DNA from: Oscillospiraceae bacterium
GTDB taxonomy: Bacteria; Bacillota; Clostridia; Oscillospirales; Ruminococcaceae
Length of the DNA: 9,195 nt
Direction: 5' to 3'
Assembly (NCBI GenBank): GCA_020024175.1
Contig: JAHHUB010000059.1
Coordinates: 1-9,195 of the forward strand
In this document: positions 1 to 6,818 of the stretch, piece by piece
Position numbering within the stretch: the stretch's first letter is position 1
Layout: each line of letters starts with the position of its first letter
Notes under the pieces: model-generated
Database searches by the model: none
Seen by the model: the letters and a program-made list of their open reading frames with translations, nothing else
What the model was told of the DNA's origin: nothing
Position numbers and translations under genes: made by a program

Positions 1-44
1 TTTTGCCTTAAAAATAAAAATTATGTAAATATATCGTCAATAAA

Positions 45-73
45 TTGAAAGAAATAAAAAAATAGTTTATAAT
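45..73 (+). promoter_or_regulatory. Sigma-A promoter for the desulfurase-thiI unit
   Basis: A TTGAAA -35 box (45-50) and a perfect TATAAT -10 box (68-73) are separated by 17 bases, the ideal spacing. Transcription would begin near position 80, which leaves a leader of only about 30 bases before the TTG start at 112. It is the only good promoter seen ahead of the three-gene unit. The call rests on sequence match alone. Confidence 0.75.
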
Positions 74-96
74 GTAAAGAATGATTAATTAAAATG

Positions 97-103
97 TCAG
101 GAG
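97..103 (+). promoter_or_regulatory. Ribosome binding site that fixes a TTG start
   Basis: TCAGGAG lies 8 bases before TTG at 112. The upstream in-frame ATG at 94 has no Shine-Dalgarno sequence, sits almost at the predicted 5' end of the mRNA and overlaps this site. TTG at 112 is therefore the better start, and it gives the usual family N-terminus KEIYLDNSATT. Confidence 0.75.
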
Positions 104-111
104 TAATAATT

Positions 112-1251
112 TTGAAAGAGATATATTTGGACAACAGTGCCACTACAAAAGTGAGCGAAGAAGCTGCCAGGCTTGCTTATGAAATAATGACAGAAAATTA
201 CGGAAATCCTTCCTCGCTGCATGAAAAAGGATTGCAGGCACAGCTTGCCGTGGAAAAGGCAAGAAAGCAAATTGCAAACGCATTAAACTGCGATGAAAAT
301 TGCATTTTCTTTACTTCAGGAGGAACAGAGTCCAATAATACAGCTATTTTAGGAGGAGCAGATGCGGCTAAAAGGCGTGGAAATAAAGTTGTAACCACTG
401 CTTTTGAACATTCATCTGTTATGGAATCTTTTAAAGAGCTGGAAAAAAGGGGAATGGAAACAGTTTATGTTTCACCCAATGAAAAAGGAGAAATCACTGC
501 TGAGGATTTGGCTGATGCTGTTGACGAAAACACTGTTCTGGTAAGTTTCATGCTGGTAAATAACGAAATAGGCACTTTAATGCCTTTTGAAGAAGCGGTA
601 AAAGCTATCAGAAAAAAAAATCCAAATGTTTTAATTCACTGCGATGCAGTACAGGCTTTCGGAAAAATACAAATTAGCCTGAAAAAAAATGATATAGATT
701 TATTATCTGTAAGTTCTCATAAAATTCACGGACCCAAAGGTATGGGAGCTCTTTATATAAAAAAAGGAGTTAGAATAACACCTCTTATCCACGGCGGAGA
801 ACAGCAGAAGAAAATCCGCCCCGGTACTGAAAGCACACCTTTAATCTGTGCTTTTGGATTGGCTGCACAAACGGCGATGAAAGAGCTTACATCCGGGGAA
901 GAACATTTAAAAGAACTCTGTGCCTATTTTGACGAGGAAGTAAAAAAAAGACAGGGTATTGTAATAAACAGCCCTGAAAACAGCACTGTATATATAAGAA
1001 ACATCTCAGTGCCTGGTTACAGAAGTGAAATCATGCTTCATGGATTGGAAAACATGGGAGTTTATGTTTCCGGCGGTTCTGCCTGTGCCAAAGGGGAAAA
1101 AAGCCATGTTTTAAAATCTATGGGACTTAAAAATGATATAATTGACTCCGCTTTAAGAGTCAGCTTTTCAAAATACAGCACTATGGAGGAAGTGAAAGTT
1201 TTTTTTGAGGCTTTGGATTGCTGTATGAATAAAATAATAAAAGTAAAATAA
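112..1251 (+). CDS. Cysteine desulfurase (NifS/IscS family), likely ThiI partner
   Basis: This 379-residue pyridoxal-phosphate enzyme converts L-cysteine to alanine and leaves sulfur as a persulfide on its own cysteine. Visible motifs are YLDNSATT at the N-terminus, a PLP-stacking His in FEHSSV (His100), the Schiff-base lysine in SSHKIHGPKG (Lys204) and the catalytic cysteine in GGSACAKGEKSH (Cys325). The length is normal for the family. It starts at TTG 112, not ATG 94, because of the ribosome site. thiI follows after 12 bases, the arrangement of Bacillus nifZ-thiI, so its likely job is to supply sulfur for tRNA 4-thiouridine rather than general Fe-S assembly; no iscU, iscR or sufU lies nearby. 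That specialisation is inferred from context; the enzyme family is secure. Confidence 0.93.
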   Translation: MKEIYLDNSATTKVSEEAARLAYEIMTENYGNPSSLHEKGLQAQLAVEKARKQIANALNCDENCIFFTSGGTESNNTAILGGADAAKRRGNKVVTTAFEHSSVMESFKELEKRGMETVYVSPNEKGEITAEDLADAVDENTVLVSFMLVNNEIGTLMPFEEAVKAIRKKNPNVLIHCDAVQAFGKIQISLKKNDIDLLSVSSHKIHGPKGMGALYIKKGVRITPLIHGGEQQKKIRPGTESTPLICAFGLAAQTAMKELTSGEEHLKELCAYFDEEVKKRQGIVINSPENSTVYIRNISVPGYRSEIMLHGLENMGVYVSGGSACAKGEKSHVLKSMGLKNDIIDSALRVSFSKYSTMEEVKVFFEALDCCMNKIIKVK

Positions 1252-1263
1252 CTGGAGAACAAT

Positions 1264-2433
1264 ATGAAAGAAGTAATACTCATAAAAAACGGGGAAATCG
1301 CTTTAAAAGGACTTAACCGTTCAACTTTTGAAGAAATACTCATTAAAAATCTGAAAAAGAGACTTAACGGTTCAGGCAGATTTAAAATAAGCAGAGCTCA
1401 GTCAACCATATACTGTGAACCATTTGATGAAAGCTGCGATTTGGACGAGGCTGCCGAAAAAATCAGCAAGGTGTTCGGTATTGCGGCATTTACAAGAGCC
1501 TGTGTTGCAGAAAAAGACTGGAATGACATTAAGTCAAAAGCTGTACCTTATTTAAAAGATGTTTTGGAAGATGCCAAAACTTTTAAAGTGGAAGCTAAGA
1601 GAAGTGATAAAAATTTTTCTATGAAATCTCCCGAAATCTGTATGGAAATGGGCGGAGAACTTTTGGAAGCATATCCACATTTGTCTGTTGATGTTCATAA
1701 CCCGGATGTTACCGTAATAATTGAAATAAGAGATTTTGGGGCATATATACATGCAAAACAGGAGAACGGAGCAGGAGGAATTCCTGTAGGCAGTGGTGGC
1801 AGAGCGGCACTTTTGACTTCCGGCGGAATAGACAGCCCTGTAGCAGGCTGGATGATGGCAAAAAGAGGATTGGAAATTACTGCAATACATTTTGCCGCTC
1901 CTCCATATACCAGCGAAAGAGCAAAGCTAAAGGTTATAACCCTTTGTGAAAAAATGTCAGAATACTGTGGAAGGATTAAACTGATAGTAGTGCCTTTTAC
2001 GGAAATTCAGGAAAATATCAGAGAAAAATGCCCGGAAGAATATTTCACCATTATTATGAGAAGATATATGATGAAGATAGCTGAAAAAATCGCACAAAAC
2101 GAAAAATGCAAAGCTCTTATAACAGGAGAAAGTTTGGGACAGGTGGCAAGCCAGACTTTGGGAGCATTGGCTTGCACTGATGTGGCTTGTGAAATGCCTG
2201 TACTTCGTCCGTTAATAGGTATGGATAAGGAAGAAATTATCAGAATATCAAGAAAAATTGATACATTTGAAACTTCTATACTGCCTTATGAGGACTGCTG
2301 TACAGTATTTACCCCCAGACACCCCAAAACCAAACCAAGGCTTAACGATGTTCTCCATGCAGAAGAAGCTTTTGACGCAAGTGAAATGATAGAAACCTGC
2401 GTAAATAATGTTGAAGTTATAAATATAGGATAG
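1264..2433 (+). CDS. thiI: tRNA 4-thiouridine synthase ThiI, rhodanese-less form
   Basis: ThiI adenylates uridine 8 of tRNA and replaces its oxygen with sulfur; in some bacteria it also serves thiazole synthesis. The 389 residues show an N-terminal ferredoxin-like and THUMP RNA-binding region (about 1-170), then a PP-loop ATPase domain with SGGIDS at 186-191, GESLGQVASQT, and a cysteine pair in YEDCCTVF (Cys345-Cys346) at the place of the catalytic cysteine of E. coli ThiI. The protein ends soon afterwards, so the C-terminal rhodanese domain of the enterobacterial enzyme is absent. That is usual in Firmicutes, where a dedicated cysteine desulfurase supplies the sulfur directly; the gene just upstream fits this. 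The start is ATG with GGAG 6 bases before it. The next gene starts 15 bases after the stop, so cotranscription is likely. Confidence 0.95.
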   Translation: MKEVILIKNGEIALKGLNRSTFEEILIKNLKKRLNGSGRFKISRAQSTIYCEPFDESCDLDEAAEKISKVFGIAAFTRACVAEKDWNDIKSKAVPYLKDVLEDAKTFKVEAKRSDKNFSMKSPEICMEMGGELLEAYPHLSVDVHNPDVTVIIEIRDFGAYIHAKQENGAGGIPVGSGGRAALLTSGGIDSPVAGWMMAKRGLEITAIHFAAPPYTSERAKLKVITLCEKMSEYCGRIKLIVVPFTEIQENIREKCPEEYFTIIMRRYMMKIAEKIAQNEKCKALITGESLGQVASQTLGALACTDVACEMPVLRPLIGMDKEEIIRISRKIDTFETSILPYEDCCTVFTPRHPKTKPRLNDVLHAEEAFDASEMIETCVNNVEVINIG

Positions 2434-2448
2434 AGGAGGGATTTTTGC

Positions 2449-5427
2449 TTGCTTAAAGCAGAAATTATAAACCTGACATCTGAGTTTTCAAGACACAGCC
2501 AAAGAGAGTCTTTTACCCGTATAATACGCAAACACATGGAATTTATGGGAATTGAAACAGATGATATAATTGATATATCTCAAAGACCGGAGATTACTGC
2601 ATCTAAAATTTCCGAGGCTGTTTCCAAAGCAAATATTGTCATCACCATAGGCGGGTTATGTACACACATGAATGACCTGGTTAAGCACACTTTGGTGGCA
2701 AATTTTCTGCTGACAACGGAATTTAAACAAAAGGAATATGACAAACTAAAGAAAATATATCCTAATCACTCAGATGATTTGCTGCACCGAGCTGCGGAAT
2801 ATCCCACAGGTGCAAAAAGATTTGAATCTGTAGGGGCATCTGGTTTTGCCATAGAGATAAAAGACAGAATAATCATATGTCTGCCATCGGAGCCTTTGGA
2901 AATTTACAATATGTTTTCGGGACAGGTTCTGCCTTATCTTGCCAAAGCGGTTAAATCCGACTGTGTTACCAAAAGAACACTTTTCCCAAAAATAAACATT
3001 ACCGATGGTCAGAATATTGCAGAACAACTCTCTGATGTCAGTGTATGTGTAGATGCATATAAGCTCCCGGAGGGTACAGTGATCATGGCAACAGGCAGAG
3101 AAGGAGCAGTAAAAACCACAATGCTGGCCTGTGAGGAATTTTCCAGAAATTTAAAGCCGAAAAACCCTTTGATTTTTTCAGGGGACGGAGCTAAGGAAAG
3201 AGCTAATTTTAATCAGTTTTTTTCAAAAGAAAAAAAACCTAAGAAAAAATGGGTTATGGTTTCATTGCTGACTTTATTTGTTGCTACAGCGGCAGTGTCC
3301 GGTGGGTATATAGGATATAATTATTATGTTTCTTATATAAATCAAAAAAATAATGACCGTTTACAGGAACTTTTAAATCAGCAGAGTATGATTAGTTCCC
3401 AATCGTCGGAAGAATTAGCTGAAGAAAGTACATCGGAAAATTCGGAAAGCAGTTTTGAGGAAAAGGAAGAAAAGAAAATTTTGCCTTTGTTTGAGGATTT
3501 TTATTCCAAAAACAGTGATATAGCGGGCTGGATAAAAATAGAGGACACCAAAATTAACTACCCTGTAATGCAGTCCACAGACAATGAATTTTATCTCAAA
3601 AATGATTTTGACAAAAAGAGCAATAAATATGGCATACCTTTTATGGATTACGAAAATAACTTTGATGAAAGAGATAAAAACATAGTAATCTACGGACACA
3701 ATATGAATGATGGTCAAATGTTTGGAGATTTGATTAAATACAGAAATATAGAATTTTATAAAAAACACCCTGTAATAGAATTTAACACATTATATGAAAA
3801 GGGAAAATATAAAATAATAAGCGGATTTGTTACCAACACAAAGCCGGAACATGGTGAACCCTTTGATTATCACAATAAGATAAATTTTGCAACTGACAAG
3901 GAATTTGAAGATTTTGTGAAAGATATAAAAATTCGCTCATTTTTTAACGCACCTGTTGATGTGAAACCCGAAGATAATCTGCTTACTTTGTCAACCTGTA
4001 CTTATGAGTTTGACGGTGCCAGATTTGTACTGGTGGCAAGACAAATCAGAGATGGGGAAAGTGAGGAAGTGGATGTAAGCCTTGCAGAAGAAAACGAACC
4101 ATTACTCCCCGATGTTTGGTATAAGCTTTTTGGCGGAAGTCCTCCCGCTGTTTCTGTTATGAGTGTAAATAGCAGTGAAAACAGCAATTCCTCCGAAAAA
4201 ACCGAAAGCAGCAAGGAAGAAAGCAGCTCGCAGGCTGCATCTTCCCAAAACTCGGAGGAAAGCTCCCAAACACAGTCATCATCGGAAAAAACCGAAAGCA
4301 ATTCATCTATGGAAGCAAGTGAACCTAAATCGGAAAGCAGTTCCGGCAAAAGCAGTGAGACAACTTCACAGGAATTTTCACGGGAACCGGATGTACCTTC
4401 TATTATTGAAGATGAAAGTAATCCACAGGGAAGTTCTTCCAAAGAACAGTCAAATAAAAATGATGGTAATTCATCTGAAAAAAATAATTCAGGGACAGAA
4501 GATGATAAAATTTTCGGCGAAAATGAAAAAGATTTTGAAAATAGTTCAGACGGAAATTCACAATGGGAAAATGATCAGGAAGAGGATTATTCACCTTCCC
4601 AGGATGTGATGAACGAAATTCTCAAGATAAATGCAAACGGCAAAAATATTAAAATGAAAGCATATGATGCCATTTGTCAGATAGTTGAAAATGAAACCCG
4701 TGGAAATATGCTTCCGGAAGCTATTAAGGCTCAGGCGATTGCAAGTTATACCTATGTAAAATACAACAATTCCAAGGGAATTTATCCTCAGGTGTCATTA
4801 AATCCAAAAGTCAGCAAAACAGTCAGAGATGCGGTTTCTGCGGTTTTGGGCAAGACTATAAGATATGACGGTCAGCTTATAAATGCCACTTATCACTCCA
4901 CTTCCAGAGGAAAAACCGCATCATCCAAGTATGTATGGGGCACAAATCTGCCTTATTTGGTGTCAGTGGACAGCCCTTATGATAAGGAATCACCTTACTA
5001 TAAAAATACATACAGTATTTCTGACAAGGAACTTGCCCGTCAGGTTTTGGATACATACGGAATAGACCTTTATGCCACCAACATACACCCCTCCGATTGG
5101 ATTTTCATAGACGAAAGCCGCATGAATCCCGGAGGTTATGTGGGTGTAGTGGAAATAGGTGGATATGATAAGAGTGAGGGAGGAACTGTAGAAAGAGGCA
5201 CCCCTATCACAGGAAGAAGTGTTAGAGAAAAACTGCTTAAATTTAACCTTAAATCCACAGCCTTTGATGTGGATTATGTGGGCAATAAGTTTATATTCAC
5301 CACATATGGCTATGGTCACGGAGTGGGAATGAGTCAATGGGGAGCTCAGGGAATGGCAAAAGACGGATACAGCTATGAAGAAATTTTAACTCACTATTAT
5401 ACAGGCACATTTGTGGAAGATTATTAG
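2449..5427 (+). CDS. CinA-like MoCF / class B sortase / SpoIID fusion protein
   Basis: A single 992-codon frame starts at TTG with GAGGAGGG 8 bases upstream. Order: (1) residues 1-170 resemble the molybdopterin-binding domain of CinA, but the usual TGGLGPTxDD loop reads IGGLCTHMND (67-76); residues 175-245 resemble the small domain that follows in CinA. (2) A lysine-rich stretch leads into one hydrophobic segment (about 268-290), a likely anchor. (3) Residues 345-530 are a class B sortase with WIKIEDTKINYPVMQ, catalytic His417 (YGHNM), Cys517 (LSTCTYEF) and Arg525 (ARFVLVAR). (4) Residues 572-718 are a Ser/Glu/Asn-rich linker. (5) Residues 719-992 are SpoIID, a peptidoglycan glycan-strand cleaving domain, with Glu749 eight residues before EAIKAQAIA, HSTSRGKT (816-823) and YGYGHGVGMSQWGAQG (953 on). 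Inferred topology is MoCF inside, both enzymes outside. The domain calls are strong; the joint function is unknown. Confidence 0.88.
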   Translation: MLKAEIINLTSEFSRHSQRESFTRIIRKHMEFMGIETDDIIDISQRPEITASKISEAVSKANIVITIGGLCTHMNDLVKHTLVANFLLTTEFKQKEYDKLKKIYPNHSDDLLHRAAEYPTGAKRFESVGASGFAIEIKDRIIICLPSEPLEIYNMFSGQVLPYLAKAVKSDCVTKRTLFPKINITDGQNIAEQLSDVSVCVDAYKLPEGTVIMATGREGAVKTTMLACEEFSRNLKPKNPLIFSGDGAKERANFNQFFSKEKKPKKKWVMVSLLTLFVATAAVSGGYIGYNYYVSYINQKNNDRLQELLNQQSMISSQSSEELAEESTSENSESSFEEKEEKKILPLFEDFYSKNSDIAGWIKIEDTKINYPVMQSTDNEFYLKNDFDKKSNKYGIPFMDYENNFDERDKNIVIYGHNMNDGQMFGDLIKYRNIEFYKKHPVIEFNTLYEKGKYKIISGFVTNTKPEHGEPFDYHNKINFATDKEFEDFVKDIKIRSFFNAPVDVKPEDNLLTLSTCTYEFDGARFVLVARQIRDGESEEVDVSLAEENEPLLPDVWYKLFGGSPPAVSVMSVNSSENSNSSEKTESSKEESSSQAASSQNSEESSQTQSSSEKTESNSSMEASEPKSESSSGKSSETTSQEFSREPDVPSIIEDESNPQGSSSKEQSNKNDGNSSEKNNSGTEDDKIFGENEKDFENSSDGNSQWENDQEEDYSPSQDVMNEILKINANGKNIKMKAYDAICQIVENETRGNMLPEAIKAQAIASYTYVKYNNSKGIYPQVSLNPKVSKTVRDAVSAVLGKTIRYDGQLINATYHSTSRGKTASSKYVWGTNLPYLVSVDSPYDKESPYYKNTYSISDKELARQVLDTYGIDLYATNIHPSDWIFIDESRMNPGGYVGVVEIGGYDKSEGGTVERGTPITGRSVREKLLKFNLKSTAFDVDYVGNKFIFTTYGYGHGVGMSQWGAQGMAKDGYSYEEILTHYYTGTFVEDY
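4192..4300 (+). repeat. Degenerate repeats in the Ser-rich linker
   Basis: Inside the linker-coding part of the fusion gene, a 19-base unit at 4192-4210 recurs at 4282-4300 with one mismatch, both encoding Ser-Glu-Lys-Thr-Glu-Ser. Between and around them are many AGC/TCC/TCA serine codons mixed with Glu, Lys and Asn. It looks like coding-sequence expansion of a flexible extracellular spacer, not a mobile repeat. Confidence 0.6.
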
Positions 5428-5434
5428 CATAAAA

Positions 5435-5470
5435 GCAAAGGGAATGGGCAAAACCGTTCCCTTTGCCTTT
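5435..5470 (+). terminator. Terminator-like hairpin after the fusion gene
   Basis: GCAAAGGGAATGG (5435-5447) pairs with CCGTTCCCTTTGC (5454-5466), giving 13 pairs with one G-T and a 6-base loop, 8 bases after the stop codon. The U-tract after it is poor (CTTT, then GATAG), so it may terminate imperfectly or mainly protect the mRNA 3' end. The left arm is A-rich and the perfect stem could also act in the opposite direction. Confidence 0.65.
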
Positions 5471-5559
5471 GATAGTGGTAAATATGCACACATATGCCTG
5501 ATTTAATAAGATAATCATTATTTAAAAAAATGAAAATCCCTTTTGAAAAAGGAAATCTA

Positions 5560-5588
5560 TTGACTGGGAAAACTATATGTGTTATACT
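5560..5588 (+). promoter_or_regulatory. Sigma-A promoter for rpmG-secE-nusG-rplK-rplA
   Basis: TTGACT (5560-5565) and TATACT (5583-5588) are exactly 17 bases apart, one mismatch from consensus in each box. Transcription would start around 5594-5596, giving a leader of roughly 97 bases before rpmG. The strength fits a ribosomal-protein operon. Confidence 0.82.
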
Positions 5589-5595
5589 GAATATA

Positions 5596-5656
5596 CCTCT
5601 AAAAGGGTTATTTTTTTATGTCCAAAAATAAGTAAGTAAGTCCCCTTTAATCGAGG
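5596..5656 (+). promoter_or_regulatory. Possible 5'-end stem in the rpmG leader
   Basis: CCTC (5596-5599) can pair with GAGG (5653-5656), and TAAA-A-GGG (5600-5607, one A bulged) with CCCTTTA (5643-5649). This closes a loop of about 35 bases at the very start of the predicted transcript. No known riboswitch or r-protein site was recognised in it; its role is unknown and the fold is by eye. Confidence 0.35.
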
Positions 5657-5691
5657 GAGGCAAAAAAATCCGTCAACCAGGAGGTGCCGAA

Positions 5692-5841
5692 ATGAGGGTT
5701 AAAATCACATTGGCTTGCACAGAATGTAAGCAACGTAATTACAACACAAAGAAAAACAAGAAGAACGATCCTGACAGGCTGGAAATGAACAAATACTGTA
5801 AGTTCTGCAGGAAGCACACTCTTCACAGAGAAACCAAGTAA
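5692..5841 (+). CDS. rpmG: 50S ribosomal protein L33, zinc-binding type
   Basis: This 49-residue protein is a structural component of the large ribosomal subunit near the E site. It begins MRVKITLACTECKQRNY and carries two CxxC pairs, CTEC and CKFC, so it is the cysteine-containing, zinc-binding form of L33 rather than the cysteine-less form some bacteria make under zinc shortage. The start is ATG with AGGAGGTG 5 bases before it. The length is exactly typical. It opens the operon, and secE follows after a 20-base gap, as in many Firmicutes. No zinc-responsive site was recognised upstream. Confidence 0.94.
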   Translation: MRVKITLACTECKQRNYNTKKNKKNDPDRLEMNKYCKFCRKHTLHRETK

Positions 5842-5861
5842 GTCGAAAGGTGGGGGAACGA

Positions 5862-6089
5862 ATGTCAAATGAGAAAGAGGGCAAAAAAAGCCCCGGATTC
5901 ATTTCAAAAATCGGCCGTTTCTTTAAAGACTTGCAAGGTGAAACAAAGAAGGTAGTTTGGCCATCGAAAAAACAGGTTATCAATAATACATGGGTTGTTA
6001 TTGTAACTGTTTGTGTTGCAGGTTTGGTTATCGGAGGAGTGGATATTATCCTTTCCAACCTTGTCAATCTGCTCTTCAGGGGTGCTTAA
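5862..6089 (+). CDS. secE: Preprotein translocase subunit SecE
   Basis: SecE is the essential small clamp of the SecYEG protein-conducting channel in the cytoplasmic membrane. This 75-residue protein is the short, single-span form usual in Gram-positives: a basic, amphipathic N-terminal part (SKIGRFFKDLQGETKKVVWPSK in sense; the VWPSKKQ motif is diagnostic) and one hydrophobic span from about residue 43 to the C-terminus. An in-frame GTG at 5850 would add four residues, but it lies inside the AAAGGTGGGG ribosome site that serves ATG 5862, so 5862 was chosen. nusG starts 29 bases after the stop, the near-universal bacterial arrangement. Confidence 0.94.
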   Translation: MSNEKEGKKSPGFISKIGRFFKDLQGETKKVVWPSKKQVINNTWVVIVTVCVAGLVIGGVDIILSNLVNLLFRGA

Positions 6090-6118
6090 CAAAGAAACAA
6101 AGCACGGAGGAATTAAAG

Positions 6119-6670
6119 ATGTCTGATACTGCAAAATGGTATGTTATCCACACTTATTCCGGTTACGAAAATAAGGTGGCAACAAGCATTCTCAATGCGG
6201 TTGAAAACCGCAAGTTACAAGACCTTTTCAGCGAAGTAAAAGTACCTACTGAAATGGTCATGGAAATCAATAAGGACAACAAAAAAAAAGAAGTGGAACA
6301 CAAGATTTTCCCCGGTTATGTACTTGTTAAAATGATAATGACCGATGACTCCTGGTATGTGGTAAGAAATATCAGAGGTGTTACGGGATTTGTCGGACCG
6401 GGCTCAAAACCAGTTCCGCTGACCGATGAGGAAGTCGCCAGACTTGGAATTGAATTGGATGAAAATACCGAAGAATCGGCTAAGAGCAACATCCGTTTGT
6501 CTTACAAGGTGGGTGATTCCGTAAAGGTTATGTCAGGATACTTGGCTGGCTTTATCGGAACCGTAAACGAAATCGATTTGGAAAACCAGGTTGTAAAAGT
6601 TACTGTTTCCGTTATGACCAACGATACATTGGTAGAACTGGGTCTTGATCAAGTTCAAAATCTTGAGTAA
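6119..6670 (+). CDS. nusG: Transcription elongation/antitermination factor NusG
   Basis: NusG binds the RNA polymerase clamp helices and affects pausing, Rho function and transcription-translation coupling. The 183 residues show the NGN domain (WYVIHTYSGYENKVA at about 5-19, FPGYVLVKM, WYVVRNIRGVTGFVG) followed by a linker and a C-terminal KOW domain (KVGDSVKVMSGYLAGFIGTV). The length is normal. ATG 6119 has CGGAGG 8 bases upstream; the frame is open further upstream, but that part overlaps secE and lacks NusG-like residues. It sits between secE and the rplK leader, and no terminator separates them. Confidence 0.95.
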   Translation: MSDTAKWYVIHTYSGYENKVATSILNAVENRKLQDLFSEVKVPTEMVMEINKDNKKKEVEHKIFPGYVLVKMIMTDDSWYVVRNIRGVTGFVGPGSKPVPLTDEEVARLGIELDENTEESAKSNIRLSYKVGDSVKVMSGYLAGFIGTVNEIDLENQVVKVTVSVMTNDTLVELGLDQVQNLE

Positions 6671-6680
6671 CTTTTAAGAG

Positions 6681-6742
6681 GTGGAACACTTTTTATATTA
6701 TATCGTGTTCCGTAGGTGGTTAAATTGATATAGAATTTAACC
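6681..6742 (+). promoter_or_regulatory. Two hairpins in the nusG-rplK leader
   Basis: GGAACAC (6683-6689) pairs with GTGTTCC (6705-6711), which two G-T pairs can extend outward. GGTTAAATT (6718-6726) pairs perfectly with AATTTAACC (6734-6742) around a 7-base loop. Neither stem is followed by a U-tract, so they are not terminators. They sit directly before the L1-like site and probably belong to the same regulatory leader. Confidence 0.6.
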
Positions 6743-6743
6743 T

Positions 6744-6797
6744 GTGGGAGGGCGGCAAAAATTCTTCATACAGCTATTGCTACCCGAAATTTACCAC
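6744..6797 (+). promoter_or_regulatory. Ribosomal protein L1 binding-site mimic before rplK
   Basis: GTGG (6744-6747) pairs with CCAC (6794-6797) and GGG (6750-6752) with CCC (6783-6785). They enclose an asymmetric internal loop, GA opposite GAAATTTA. This matches the GUGGGAGG...GAAAUACCAC core of the L1-binding arm of 23S rRNA. L1 autogenously represses the rplK-rplA mRNA in E. coli, and L1-type leaders occur widely. The rplK ribosome site (GGAGGT, 6804-6809) lies 6 bases after the motif, so bound L1 could block initiation. Confidence 0.75.
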
Positions 6798-6818
6798 TAT
6801 TATGGAGGTGCAAGAATA

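Noticed and set aside
94..111. ATG at 94 as the cysteine desulfurase start
   Set aside because: It has no Shine-Dalgarno sequence, lies almost at the predicted mRNA 5' end and adds six residues unlike the family. TTG 112 has a well-spaced TCAGGAG.
4002..4609. Overlapping open frames on both strands in the linker region (146 codons minus, 144 codons plus)
   Set aside because: They are shadows of the serine-rich repeats: biased composition (Ser/Leu or Lys/Pro-rich), no ribosome sites and no family resemblance.
5539..5552. Small palindrome CCTTTTGAAAAAGG-like upstream of the rpmG promoter
   Set aside because: Only five pairs, low-complexity A/T composition and no second copy; too weak to call an operator.
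5618..5635. Mini-ORF ATG-TCC-AAA-AAT-AAG-TAA in the rpmG leader
   Set aside because: Five codons with only a weak AAGGG upstream, no runs of regulatory codons and no terminator/antiterminator pair. There is not enough to call a leader peptide.
6683..6711. First nusG-rplK hairpin as a terminator
   Set aside because: Its T-rich stretch is in the loop, not after the stem, and the stem has only 7 Watson-Crick pairs. It fits a leader structure better.
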